Positions 1 through 7,466 of a stretch of 16,449 bases of DNA are shown here, piece by piece. The notes beneath the pieces were generated by a model. The model worked only from the letters and a program-made list of their open reading frames with translations. It was not told the origin of the DNA and ran no database searches. The position numbers were made by a program, and so were the translations under genes. Origin of the DNA: an uncultured Clostridia bacterium (GTDB taxonomy: Bacteria > Bacillota > Clostridia > Oscillospirales > Oscillospiraceae); assembly GCA_938049125.1 (NCBI GenBank), contig CALICR010000083.1:1-16449 (forward strand), written 5' to 3'. Every line of letters starts with the position of its first letter. The stretch's first letter is position 1.

Positions 1-677
1 AACACGACGCCGTCCTTCATCTTGGCGATGTTCTCGGCGGAGATCAGCTTGACGCCGTTGATGGCCGGGGTGTGCAGGGAGATGAAGTCGGACTTCGCCA
101 GCAGCTCGTCCATCTCAACGTACTTCATGCCCATCTTCTCTTCGATGCCGGGCACATGGAAGATGTCGTAAGCGACGACGTCCATGCCGATGCCCTTGGC
201 CATGGAGCCGAGCTTCTGGCCGATGCGGCCGAAGCCAATGATGCCGAGGGTCTTGCCGCTCAGCTCAATGCCCTTGGAGTAGGCCTTCTTTTCCCACTTG
301 CCTTCGCGCATGGTGTGGCCGGCGACGGAAATATAGCGGGCACAGGAGAACATATGGGCCATGGCCAGCTCCGCGACGGACTCAGAGGACGCGCGGGGGG
401 TGTTCATGACCTGGATGCCGGCTTCCTTGGCATAGTCCACGTCGATGTTGTCGACGCCGACGCCGCCGCGAATGATGAGCTTCAGGGAAGAGCCCTTGGC
501 CTCATCAATCTGCGCTGCGCGGACCTTGGTTTTGGAACGGACGACACAGGCATCGAACTCCCGCAGGGCCTTGCCCAGCTCTTCGGGGGCGTAGAACTGC
601 TCAACGACCTCATGGCCTTCGCTGCGGAGCAGCTCCATGGCGGTCTTATCCATGCCGTCGGTAACGAGAATACGCAT
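1..677 (-). CDS. serA: D-3-phosphoglycerate dehydrogenase, N-terminal 225 residues (3' end outside window)
   Basis: Catalyses NAD-dependent oxidation of 3-phosphoglycerate to 3-phosphohydroxypyruvate, the first step of serine synthesis, in the cytoplasm. The visible 225 residues begin MRILVTDGMDKTAMELLRSE. They show the substrate-domain motif RGGVGVDNIDVDYAKEAGI (about 70-88), the NTPRASSESVAELAMA segment (92-107), and the Rossmann glycine motif GFGRIG at 148-153. The sequence breaks off in KMKDGVV, just before the usual INTARGG stretch, so the rest of the catalytic domain and any C-terminal regulatory domain are not visible. The start codon is preceded by AAAGGAG at 689-695 (minus strand). 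The next gene upstream on the same strand is serC, the following enzyme of the pathway. A related 2-hydroxyacid dehydrogenase is possible in principle, but the serC neighbour makes serA by far the best call. Confidence 0.93.
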   Translation of the reverse strand, partial: MRILVTDGMDKTAMELLRSEGHEVVEQFYAPEELGKALREFDACVVRSKTKVRAAQIDEAKGSSLKLIIRGGVGVDNIDVDYAKEAGIQVMNTPRASSESVAELAMAHMFSCARYISVAGHTMREGKWEKKAYSKGIELSGKTLGIIGFGRIGQKLGSMAKGIGMDVVAYDIFHVPGIEEKMGMKYVEMDELLAKSDFISLHTPAINGVKLISAENIAKMKDGVV

Positions 678-722
678 AAAAATCAAATCTCCTTTGTTAT
701 CCTAGGGAAACTTTCTTCCCTG

Positions 723-751
723 ATTATAGCACGCTGCTCGGGAAATGGAAC
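723..751 (-). promoter_or_regulatory. serA promoter (extended -10)
   Basis: On the minus strand TATAAT lies at 728-723 and is preceded by TG one base upstream (731-730), giving an extended -10 element. The hexamer 17 bases further up (751-746) is GTTCCA, a poor -35, which the extended -10 could compensate. The predicted start is near 716, giving a leader of about 40 bases with no room for a riboswitch or T-box. It indicates that serA can be transcribed independently of serC. Confidence 0.6.
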
Positions 752-846
752 CGGGTTCTAAGGGGGAAAGCGGAAAAAGTTTTTTATAAACTGCATGAAA
801 AAAATTAACTTGATAAAAAATTTTTGTACAGTTTATGAAAAATCCA

Positions 847-884
847 CAAAAGCAAAGCGCTCTCCTGCGGGGGGAGCGCTTTGC
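847..884 (-). terminator. Rho-independent terminator after serC
   Basis: An 11-base inverted repeat (852-862 and 874-884, GCAAAGCGCTC / GAGCGCTTTGC) surrounds a C/G-rich loop. Read on the minus strand it is followed by TTTT and, after a few bases, TTTTT. It lies 24 bases past the serC stop and ahead of the serA promoter. A competing 7-base pairing (865-871 with 891-897) overlaps the loop. Confidence 0.8.
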
Positions 885-908
885 CTTCCTCCCGCAGGGG
901 CAAGCGAA

Positions 909-1994
909 TCAGGAGTGGCTGGCCTCGTATTCCTTCAGGAAGCTGACCAGAGCCTCGACGCCTTCCTTGGGCATGGCGTTGTAGGTGGAGGCGCGCAGAC
1001 CGCCGACGGACTTGTGGCCCTTCAGGTTCTCGAAGCCTGCAGCCTTCGTGGCGGCGACGACCTCGGCATCCTTTTCCTTGGACTCGGTGACGAAGGGGAT
1101 GTTCATGAGGGAGCGGAACTCGGGCTCGACGGTGCCGCGGAACATCTTGGAGCTGTCCAGGAAATCGTAGAAGACCTTGGCCTTCTCGATGTTCCGGCGG
1201 TGCATCTCCTCAAGGCCGCCGATGGACTTGAGATACTTGAAGACCTTGCCGCAGCAATAAATCGCCCAGCAGTTCGGAGTATTGTACATGGAGCCGTTGT
1301 TGGCATGGGTGCTGTACTGCAGGTAAATGGGCAGGTCGGTGAGGTCCTCGCGGATCAGGTCCTCACGGATGATGGCGATGACCATGCCGGCGGGACCGAC
1401 GTTCTTCTGGACGCCGGCGTAGATCATGCCGTAGTCGGAGACGTTGCAGGGCTTGGACAGGAACATGGAGGACTGGTCAGAGACCAGCGTGTGACCCTTG
1501 GTGTTGGGCAGCTTGCTCCAGGTCAGACCGTGGATGGTTTCATTCTCGCAGATATAGACGTAGTCGGCATCCTCGGGAATGTCCAGATCGGAGCAATCGG
1601 GAATATAGGTGTAATTCTTATCCTTGGAGGAGGCGGCAACGATGACTTCGCCGACCTTCTTCGCCTCGGCGATTGCCTTCTTGGACCATGCGCCGGTCTC
1701 AATGTAAACTGCCTTGCCGTTCTTCATCAGATTCATGGGAATCATGGAGAACTGCAGGGTCGCGCCGCCTTGGATAAAGAGAACCTTGTAGTTGTCGGGA
1801 ATGCCCATCAGATCCCGGAGATCCTGCTCTGCCTCATCGGCAATCTGCTGGAATACCTTGGAACGATGGCTCATCTCCATGACGCACATGCCGGAGCCGT
1901 GATAGTTCATCATCTCATCGCGGATCTCCTCCAGCACAGGCTCCGGCATAATGGCAGGACCGGCGGAAAAGTTATAAATACGACCGTATTTCAT
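909..1994 (-). CDS. serC: Phosphoserine aminotransferase
   Basis: PLP-dependent class-V aminotransferase that converts 3-phosphohydroxypyruvate and glutamate to O-phosphoserine and 2-oxoglutarate, the second step of serine synthesis. The 361-residue protein has the normal family length. The N-terminus IYNFSAGPAIMPEPVLEEI is diagnostic. The PLP lysine is K197 in YAGVQKNVGPAG, and the cofactor-binding aspartate is D173 in VSDQSS, where many homologues have DMSS. The C-terminal GHKSVGGLRASTYNAMP contains the phosphate-binding arginine and is also typical. The start is fixed by AGGAGG at 2004-2009. It is transcribed toward serA, with a terminator and a separate promoter between them, so the two are neighbours in a pathway block and not a tight operon. 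Confidence 0.97.
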   Translation of the reverse strand: MKYGRIYNFSAGPAIMPEPVLEEIRDEMMNYHGSGMCVMEMSHRSKVFQQIADEAEQDLRDLMGIPDNYKVLFIQGGATLQFSMIPMNLMKNGKAVYIETGAWSKKAIAEAKKVGEVIVAASSKDKNYTYIPDCSDLDIPEDADYVYICENETIHGLTWSKLPNTKGHTLVSDQSSMFLSKPCNVSDYGMIYAGVQKNVGPAGMVIAIIREDLIREDLTDLPIYLQYSTHANNGSMYNTPNCWAIYCCGKVFKYLKSIGGLEEMHRRNIEKAKVFYDFLDSSKMFRGTVEPEFRSLMNIPFVTESKEKDAEVVAATKAAGFENLKGHKSVGGLRASTYNAMPKEGVEALVSFLKEYEASHS

Positions 1995-2056
1995 GTTTGC
2001 TTCCTCCTAATTAAATTCTGTACGATTGCATAAGCGATATCTACATATCCGAGCTC

Positions 2057-2085
2057 ATTATATAGTAATTTTTTGTAATAATCAA
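2057..2085 (-). promoter_or_regulatory. serC promoter
   Basis: On the minus strand TTGATT (2085-2080) and TATAAT (2062-2057) are separated by exactly 17 bases in an AT-rich stretch. The predicted start is near 2050, giving a leader of about 56 bases before the serC ATG. It is divergent from the efflux operon promoter, about 190 bases away. Confidence 0.85.
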
Positions 2086-2275
2086 CAGGATAAGAGAAAA
2101 CTCTTTCCAAATGAGGCGGAAATTTTTTTATAGAGCCGATGAAACGGCCCGCGGGGAAACAATTCCGATGCAAAAGCGAAGATAATGGACTAATAGATGA
2201 AACCGAAGCGGGGAAAAGAGCGTCTTATAAGGCAGAGACGCACATAAGATTAAAGAATTCTTAAGGTCGCGCCCA
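2086..2275. other. Divergent intergenic region with a candidate operator
   Basis: No gene is supported here. Two small symmetric elements are visible. One is a 6-base-pair hairpin at 2220-2241 (GCGTCT/AGACGC) without a T-run. The other is the palindrome AAGAATTCTT at 2253-2262, inside a longer imperfect inverted repeat. The second lies about 50 bases upstream of the predicted start of the efflux operon, where an activator or AT-rich UP element would bind. No regulator gene adjoins the efflux operon, so which protein would bind is unknown. Confidence 0.35.
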
Positions 2276-2304
2276 TTGCAGGCGGCCGCGCCTGCTGATA
2301 AAAT
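2276..2304 (+). promoter_or_regulatory. Promoter of the MacB-type efflux operon
   Basis: TTGCAG (2276-2281) and TAAAAT (2299-2304) are separated by 17 bases. The predicted start is near 2311. The resulting leader of about 58 bases contains a 6-base-pair GC hairpin (2316-2332) before the Shine-Dalgarno site at 2355-2360. Confidence 0.75.
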
Positions 2305-2368
2305 AGGGATACCGCCGCCGCATCCCGCGGCGCAGGGACCCAAACGAAGAAGAGCGGAGGAACAACGC

Positions 2369-3745
2369 ATGAAGAAGATCAGTTTGCTTTTGGCAGCGGT
2401 GCTGCTGGTCGGCCTGCTGGCAGGCTGCGGAAACACGGCGGCGGAGGGTGAGGCCCCGGTCCAGTCCGTCTCCATGATCTGCGGCCTGGAGTCCGCGGGC
2501 CTGGTGGACCGGTTCGCCGGTCTCGTCAGCCCCCGGAGCGAGACGGAGATCAAGAAGGATGAGAAGAAGGTCCTCGGCGACATCCTGGTCAAGGAGGGCG
2601 ACGACGTCAAGGCGGGCCAGATCCTCTTTACCTATGACTCCCAGGCCGCGGAGCTGGACCTCGAGAAGGCCCAGCTGGAGCTGGAGCAGCTCAAGAACAC
2701 CGTGACGGCCAAGGAGAGCCAGAAGGCGCAGCTCGAGAAGGACAAGGCCAAGGCAGGGGCCTCTGAGCAGCTGTCCTACAGCCTGGAAATCCAGGAGGCG
2801 GATACCGCCATCCGCGAGGCCAACTACAACGCGGCCCTCAAGGAGAAGGAAATCCAGAAGCTCCAGGACGGCATGAACAACCTGGAGGTCACGTCCCCGG
2901 TGGACGGCCGCATCCAGTCCCTGAACGCCGACGGCGGCCATGACAACCGCGGCAATGAGCTGCCCTTTATGTCCATCATGGAGACCGGCGTCTACCGCGT
3001 CAAGGGCCTCGTCAACGAGGCCAACGTCGGCACCGTGTCCGAGGGCATGAACGTCATCGTCCGCTCCCGGGTGGACAACAGCGTCACCTGGACCGGCGTC
3101 ATCGACAAGATCGATTGGGAGAACCCTCAGAAGAACACCAACGATTACTACGACTCCGGAAACAGCGACGAGATGACCAGCTCCAACAAGTACCCCTTCT
3201 ATGTGGAGCTGAACAGCGACGACGGCCTGCTGCTGGGCCAGCACGTCTACATTGAGCCGGACTACGGCCAGGACGCCGTGGAGGATGCGAACACCATCCG
3301 TCTGCCCGCCTACTATATCAATGACGTGGACGGCAGCGCCTGGGTCTGGGCCCAGAACGACAAGGGCCTGCTCGAAAAGCGCAGCCTCACCCTGGGTGAG
3401 CACGACGAAGACATGGACACCTACGTTGTGGAGAGCGGCCTGACCGCCGAGGATTACATCGCCTTCCCGGACGACACCCTCAAGGCGGGCATGACCTGCG
3501 TGCTCTACGATGAGAACGCCTTCAACGACGGGGCCAATTCCGACGGTATGACCGACACCGGCATGACCGACGGCGGCGAGGGTATGGTGGATACGGCCAT
3601 TCCGGAAGAGGGGATTACCGATGCGGCCATCCCCGACGAGGGCTTTGCCGGGGACGCCGCGGTTGACGAGGCCGTTCCGGAGGACGGCGCGATCGGCAGT
3701 GCGGACGCCTCAGCGGAGGAGCCGGCAGCGGAGGGCGTAGGATGA
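2369..3745 (+). CDS. HlyD/MacA-like periplasmic-adaptor-type lipoprotein of an ABC exporter
   Basis: First adaptor of the efflux operon, 458 residues from the ATG at 2369, which has GCGGAGG at 2354-2360. An in-frame ATG lies 93 bases upstream, but it sits on the promoter and has no ribosome site. Residues 1-20 are a lipoprotein signal with lipobox LAGC (C20), so the protein should be lipid-anchored outside the membrane. The lipoyl half KVLGDILVKEGDDVKAGQIL is followed by a coiled coil at about 95-170, then the second lipoyl half EVTSPVDGRIQSL and beta-barrel domains, as in MacA. Residues about 385-458 form an acidic, low-complexity tail rich in D, E, G and A, with degenerate repeats such as AIPEEGITDAAIPDEG. 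The last codons overlap the ATPase start (ATGA). It probably couples the permease to the outside, but its substrate cannot be read from sequence. Confidence 0.88.
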   Translation: MKKISLLLAAVLLVGLLAGCGNTAAEGEAPVQSVSMICGLESAGLVDRFAGLVSPRSETEIKKDEKKVLGDILVKEGDDVKAGQILFTYDSQAAELDLEKAQLELEQLKNTVTAKESQKAQLEKDKAKAGASEQLSYSLEIQEADTAIREANYNAALKEKEIQKLQDGMNNLEVTSPVDGRIQSLNADGGHDNRGNELPFMSIMETGVYRVKGLVNEANVGTVSEGMNVIVRSRVDNSVTWTGVIDKIDWENPQKNTNDYYDSGNSDEMTSSNKYPFYVELNSDDGLLLGQHVYIEPDYGQDAVEDANTIRLPAYYINDVDGSAWVWAQNDKGLLEKRSLTLGEHDEDMDTYVVESGLTAEDYIAFPDDTLKAGMTCVLYDENAFNDGANSDGMTDTGMTDGGEGMVDTAIPEEGITDAAIPDEGFAGDAAVDEAVPEDGAIGSADASAEEPAAEGVG

Positions 3746-4422
3746 TTCTGAGCATGAAAGACATCTGCAAGGATTATCCCATGGGAAAATCCATGCTGCG
3801 GGTGCTGAAAAACGTGAATTTGCAGGTAGAGGAGGGCGAGTACCTGGCCATCATGGGCCCCTCCGGCTCCGGCAAGACGACGCTGATGAACCTCATTGGC
3901 TGCCTGGACGTGCCGACGTCCGGCTCCTACCTGCTGGGGGAGCGGGACATCACGCGCTGCACGGACAACCAGCTGGCCGACGTGCGGAACAAGGAGATCG
4001 GCTTCGTGTTCCAGTCCTTCAACCTGCTGCCGAAGCTGACGGCGCTGGATAACGTGGCCCTGCCGCTGCTTTACGGCGGTGTCAGGAAGTCGGAGCGCCG
4101 GGAGCGCGCCCGGGAGGCCCTGGAGACCGTGGGCCTCTCCGATCGGGTGGACTTCCGGCCCGACCAGCTCTCCGGCGGCCAGTGCCAGCGCGTCGCCATC
4201 GCCCGGGCCATCGTGGGCCATCCGCGGCTGCTGCTGGCCGACGAGCCGACGGGCGCGCTGGACTCTGTGTCCGGCGAGCAGGTCATGGAGCTGTTCTCCC
4301 AGCTCCACGACGCAGGCTCCACCATCATTATGATCACCCATGACCGTGCCATTGCGGAGCACGCGGCGAAAATGGCCACGATCCGCGACGGCATCCTGAC
4401 GGGAGGTGGCCTCGATGAATAA
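3742..4422 (+). CDS. ABC transporter ATP-binding protein, MacB/LolD type
   Basis: Cytoplasmic ATPase that powers the permease encoded two genes downstream. The 226 residues match the usual length of stand-alone MacB-type ATPases. Visible motifs are Walker A GPSGSGKTT (39-47), the Q-loop glutamine Q91 in FVFQSFNLLP, the signature LSGGQ (143-147), Walker B LLLADEPTGALD (163-174) and the H-loop histidine H200 in ITHD. The signature is followed by C148 where most relatives have Q; this is unlikely to affect activity. The start codon overlaps the stop of the first adaptor by four bases, and its end overlaps the second adaptor by eight, so translation is likely coupled. Confidence 0.95.
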   Translation: MILSMKDICKDYPMGKSMLRVLKNVNLQVEEGEYLAIMGPSGSGKTTLMNLIGCLDVPTSGSYLLGERDITRCTDNQLADVRNKEIGFVFQSFNLLPKLTALDNVALPLLYGGVRKSERRERAREALETVGLSDRVDFRPDQLSGGQCQRVAIARAIVGHPRLLLADEPTGALDSVSGEQVMELFSQLHDAGSTIIMITHDRAIAEHAAKMATIRDGILTGGGLDE

Positions 4423-6070
4423 GACCCTGAAACGGACGCTTATCACCCTGGCGAGCATCGCGGCGGTCTGCGGCGCCATCTGGGGCGGCCTGGTGCTCTA
4501 CCGCAACGCCCAGAAGAAGCCCGTCAACGTCTATGCTGTCTCCGACTTCGCCGTGACGGATTACTGGGGCGACAGCTCCGAGTCCTACGGCATGGTCACG
4601 ACGGATAAGCTCCAGGACGTGACGATCTCGGACACCCAGACGGTGAAGGAGATCTTCGTCACCGAGGGCCAGCAGGTCAAGGAGGGCGACCCGATCCTCT
4701 CCTACGACACGACGCTCTCGGATCTCGACCTCGAAAAGGCTTCCATCGGGCTCCAGAAGCTCCAGCTCCAGCAGCAGACGGCGCAGCAGGAGCTCCAGAA
4801 GCTCCTGGCCATGCGGCCCCACTCCAGCGTGCTCATCACGCCGGACGGTCCCAGCGTGGAGTATCGGTCCGAGACGACGCCGAAGCTCCTCCGGGGCAGC
4901 GGCACGCTGGACGATCCCTTCTACTACCTCTGGGGCGAGGAGGACAGCTTCGACATGACGAAGCTCGCCGCCATGTTCCCCGTGGAGCCCGTGGAGCCCG
5001 TGGAGCCCGTGGAGCCGACCGACCCGGCCGAGCCCACGGACCCGGCGGAGCCTGCGGACCCCGAGGCCCCGGCGGACGAGGGCGAGACCGGCGAGGACCC
5101 GGACGCGCCCGAGGAGCCGGACGCACCGGAGATCAATTATAATGAATCCTACGTGGTCTTCCTCGTGCGGCAGTACGATGCGCTGAACGCGCCGATCCGC
5201 AGCTATTGGGGCCTGCACCTCGACAAGAGCAGCGGCGCCGTGACCTTCCAGGTCTACCAGCCGGACCTGCCCGAGGACATCCGGAATTTCGACACGGACC
5301 CGGAGCCTTACTATCAGGAATCCGGCTCCGACTACACCGCCGCAGAGCTGGCCAAGATGCGCAGCGACAAGGAGAAGGAGATCAAGGACCTGGACGTCTC
5401 CATCAAGCTGGCTCAGGTGGCCTATGATAAGCTGGAGCAGGAGGTCAACGACGGTGTGGTCCGGAGCACCATCGACGGCACCGTCAAGTCGGTGCTCGAT
5501 CCCGACGAGGCCTACCAGAACAGCAAGCCTGTGGTCCAGATCTCCGGCGGCGGCGGATACTACATCGACGTCACCCTGAGCGAGCTGGAGCTCGGCACCG
5601 TGTCCGTCGGCCAGACCGTGACCGTCAACTCCTGGAACACGGGCGTCACCTGCGAGGGCACCATCACGGAAATTTCGGACTACCCCGCCACGGACAGCGG
5701 CGGCTGGTCCAACGGCAACACCAACGTGTCCTATTACCCCTTCCGGGTCTTCGTGGATGAAGATCAGGACCTGCTGGCGGGCGACTATGTGGACGTGACG
5801 TACCAGAACACGGTGCAGAACGAGAACGGCCTGTACCTCGAAAACACCTTCATCCGCACGGACAGCGGCAAGAGCTACGTCTTCGTCCGGAACGAGGACG
5901 GTACGCTGGAGCAGCGCACGGTCCAGACGGGCCGCGGCATCTGGGGCTCCTACACGCAGATCCTCGGCGGACTGACCATTGACGACTATGTGGCCTTCCC
6001 CTACGGGAAGGATGTGGAGACCGGCGCGGCGACCAAGGAGGCCACGGCGCAGGAACTCTACGGATATTAA
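4415..6070 (+). CDS. Second HlyD-family adaptor, membrane-anchored, with an inserted domain
   Basis: 551 residues from the ATG at 4415, with GGGAGG at 4401-4406; a GTG three codons earlier lies on that site and was rejected. Residues 8-30 form one N-terminal membrane anchor. The lipoyl half TVKEIFVTEGQQVKEGDPIL leads into a first coiled-coil helix (about 100-133). A second helix (about 307-350, rich in K, E and D) leads back to the other lipoyl half GVVRSTIDGTVKSV, then barrel domains and a C-terminal beta domain. Between the helices is an insert of about 170 residues: a predicted beta-rich segment, an extended Pro/Glu/Asp region starting with VEP repeats (190-201), and another folded-looking segment (SYVVFLVRQYDALNAPIRSY). 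Ordinary adaptors have a short hairpin tip here. It is translationally coupled to the ATPase and 14 bases from the permease. It is clearly paralogous to the first adaptor, but anchored by a helix instead of lipid. Confidence 0.85.
   Translation: MNKTLKRTLITLASIAAVCGAIWGGLVLYRNAQKKPVNVYAVSDFAVTDYWGDSSESYGMVTTDKLQDVTISDTQTVKEIFVTEGQQVKEGDPILSYDTTLSDLDLEKASIGLQKLQLQQQTAQQELQKLLAMRPHSSVLITPDGPSVEYRSETTPKLLRGSGTLDDPFYYLWGEEDSFDMTKLAAMFPVEPVEPVEPVEPTDPAEPTDPAEPADPEAPADEGETGEDPDAPEEPDAPEINYNESYVVFLVRQYDALNAPIRSYWGLHLDKSSGAVTFQVYQPDLPEDIRNFDTDPEPYYQESGSDYTAAELAKMRSDKEKEIKDLDVSIKLAQVAYDKLEQEVNDGVVRSTIDGTVKSVLDPDEAYQNSKPVVQISGGGGYYIDVTLSELELGTVSVGQTVTVNSWNTGVTCEGTITEISDYPATDSGGWSNGNTNVSYYPFRVFVDEDQDLLAGDYVDVTYQNTVQNENGLYLENTFIRTDSGKSYVFVRNEDGTLEQRTVQTGRGIWGSYTQILGGLTIDDYVAFPYGKDVETGAATKEATAQELYGY
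4982..5017 (+). repeat. Four tandem 9-base units inside the second adaptor
   Basis: GTGGAGCCC is repeated at 4982, 4991, 5000 and 5009 (last copy ending CCG), encoding VEP four times. A looser TDPAEP repeat follows to about 5055. Unit length is a multiple of three, so copy-number changes would lengthen or shorten the linker without breaking the frame. Near-identity at the DNA level suggests recent slippage. Confidence 0.9.
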
Positions 6071-6084
6071 AGGAGGGATGACGG

Positions 6085-7332
6085 ATGTTTGAGAATATTT
6101 CGCTCTCCTTTCAGGGAATCTGGAGCCACAAGCTGCGGTCTTTCCTGACCATGCTGGGCATCATTATCGGCATTGCCTCCATCATCACCATCGTTTCGAC
6201 CATCAAGGGAACCAACGAGCAGATCAAGTCCAACCTCATCGGCGCGGGCAACAACGTGGTCACGGTCCGCCTGAAGCAGGGCGGTAACGAGGTGGACCTC
6301 CAGTATTCGGCTCTGCCCCAGGGCGTGACAGTCATCGATGAGGAGACCCGGGCATCCCTGGATGAGCTGGAGGGCGTGGCGGAAACGTCGCTCTACCGCA
6401 CCCGCTCCTGGGCTGACGGCATCTTCTACCAGAACACCAGCTTCAACGGCAACATCTATGGCGTGGACAGCCACTTCCTCTCCGTGAACGGCTATCGCCT
6501 CAACTACGGCCGCGGCTTCGTGGAGGAGGATTTTACCGAGGCTCACAAGGTGGCGGTGCTGGACGGCAAGACCGTCACGGCGCTCTTCAGCGGCCAGAAC
6601 CCCATCGGACAGACCATCGAGTTCCAGGGTGAGCCCTTCACGGTCATCGGCGTCGTTTCGAAGGCGGCGTCCGCATCACCCACCATCAACTCGCTTGAGG
6701 ATTACCGGATGTACGCGGACACGTCCTCCGGCTCCATCTTCATCCCCACGGAGTGCTGGAGCATCGTCTACCGTTATGATGAGCCGCAGAACGTGGCCGT
6801 CCGGGCCGCCTCCACGGACGAGATGACCGTGGCGGGCAACAACGTGGCAAAGGCCCTCAACGCCAGCCAGATCACCGGCACGACCTACGCCTACGAGGCC
6901 GACGACCTGCTCAAGCAGGCCTCGGATATGCAGGCGCTGGCCAACTCCACCAACAGCCAGCTCATCTGGATTGCGGGCATTTCGCTGCTGGTCGGCGGCA
7001 TCGGCGTCATGAACATCATGCTGGTGTCCGTGACGGAGCGGACCCGGGAGATCGGCCTCAAGAAGGCCATCGGCGCCCGCAGAAAGCGCATCCTCTGGCA
7101 GTTCCTGACGGAGGCGGCGGTGCTTACGAGCCTCGGCGGCCTCCTCGGTGTCGGCTGCGGCATCGGCCTTGCCCAGATGCTCTCGGGCGTCATGGGCACC
7201 GTGGTGGCCATCAGCGTCCCGGCCTGCGTGGTGGCCGTGGTGTTCTCCATGGTCATCGGCATCGTCTTCGGCCTGATCCCCGCGGTGAAGGCCTCGAAGC
7301 TGAACCCCATCGAAGCGCTCCGCCGCGAATAA
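6085..7332 (+). CDS. ABC transporter permease, MacB/FtsX family
   Basis: 415-residue membrane subunit of the exporter, the normal length for a stand-alone MacB-type permease. The first transmembrane helix is at about 17-40 (after the typical SHKLRSFLTMLGIIIGIASI start). A large extracytoplasmic domain (about 41-290, MacB_PCD type) follows. Three C-terminal helices of the FtsX fold lie at about 293-316, 340-364 and 372-400. The coupling-region sequence VTERTREIGLKKAIGARRKRI and the closing PAVKASKLNPIEALR are hallmarks of the family. AGGAGG at 6071-6076 fixes the start. With the ATPase it would form a mechanotransmission-type dimer. In monoderms such systems extrude peptides, antibiotics or lipids; the substrate here is unknown. 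Confidence 0.93.
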   Translation: MFENISLSFQGIWSHKLRSFLTMLGIIIGIASIITIVSTIKGTNEQIKSNLIGAGNNVVTVRLKQGGNEVDLQYSALPQGVTVIDEETRASLDELEGVAETSLYRTRSWADGIFYQNTSFNGNIYGVDSHFLSVNGYRLNYGRGFVEEDFTEAHKVAVLDGKTVTALFSGQNPIGQTIEFQGEPFTVIGVVSKAASASPTINSLEDYRMYADTSSGSIFIPTECWSIVYRYDEPQNVAVRAASTDEMTVAGNNVAKALNASQITGTTYAYEADDLLKQASDMQALANSTNSQLIWIAGISLLVGGIGVMNIMLVSVTERTREIGLKKAIGARRKRILWQFLTEAAVLTSLGGLLGVGCGIGLAQMLSGVMGTVVAISVPACVVAVVFSMVIGIVFGLIPAVKASKLNPIEALRRE

Positions 7333-7343
7333 GCTTTTGCACA
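7332..7343 (-). repeat. 12-base word shared with the MMPL-operon control region
   Basis: AGCTTTTGCACA here is the exact reverse complement of the bases at 8122-8133, so the same word occurs upstream of tetR and upstream of the MMPL operon in opposite orientation. It begins on the last base of the permease stop codon. A rough estimate, treating bases as random, makes a chance 12-base match between two spacers of about 150 bases unlikely (a few in a thousand). Candidate recognition half-element for the TetR protein. Confidence 0.45.
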
Positions 7344-7344
7344 A

Positions 7345-7373
7345 GGCGCGCACGCCGGACCGGTGTGCGCGCC
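7345..7373 (+). terminator. Hairpin after the efflux operon, probable weak terminator
   Basis: A perfect 9-base-pair stem (7345-7353 GGCGCGCAC with 7365-7373 GTGCGCGCC) lies 12 bases after the permease stop. The following bases are only CCTTCTC, so termination may be incomplete. Because it sits about 30 bases above the tetR -35, it could also serve as an operator. Confidence 0.5.
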
Positions 7374-7405
7374 CCTTCTCTGCGGCGGAGGGCGAAAGAA
7401 AGGGG

Positions 7406-7434
7406 TTGCCCGGGTGGAGGATTTCCGCTATAAT
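7406..7434 (+). promoter_or_regulatory. tetR promoter
   Basis: TTGCCC (7406-7411) and a perfect TATAAT (7429-7434) are spaced by 17 bases. The predicted start is near 7441, leaving a leader of about 26 bases with GGGAGGGG (7455-7462) as the ribosome site. Confidence 0.8.
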
Positions 7435-7466
7435 AGGGGCAGCATTCTGAGTACGGGAGGGGTCGC

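Noticed and set aside
697..850. T-box or other amino-acid riboswitch ahead of serA
   Set aside because: The predicted leader is only about 40 bases, and no T-box sequence or specifier stem is visible.
795..2033. Plus-strand open frame covering serC
   Set aside because: Complete shadow of a clearly recognised gene on the other strand; its predicted product has no recognisable motif.
2098..2215. Possible small ribozyme core (GATGAAAC-like motifs) in the divergent spacer
   Set aside because: The remaining hammerhead core bases and supporting stems are not present.
2276..2368. 31-codon N-terminal extension of the first adaptor
   Set aside because: It would start on the -35 hexamer, lacks a ribosome site, and would bury the lipoprotein signal peptide.
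4982..5055. CRISPR-like short repeats
   Set aside because: Units are 9 bases, directly adjacent, in frame and coding for a Pro/Glu linker; there are no spacers.
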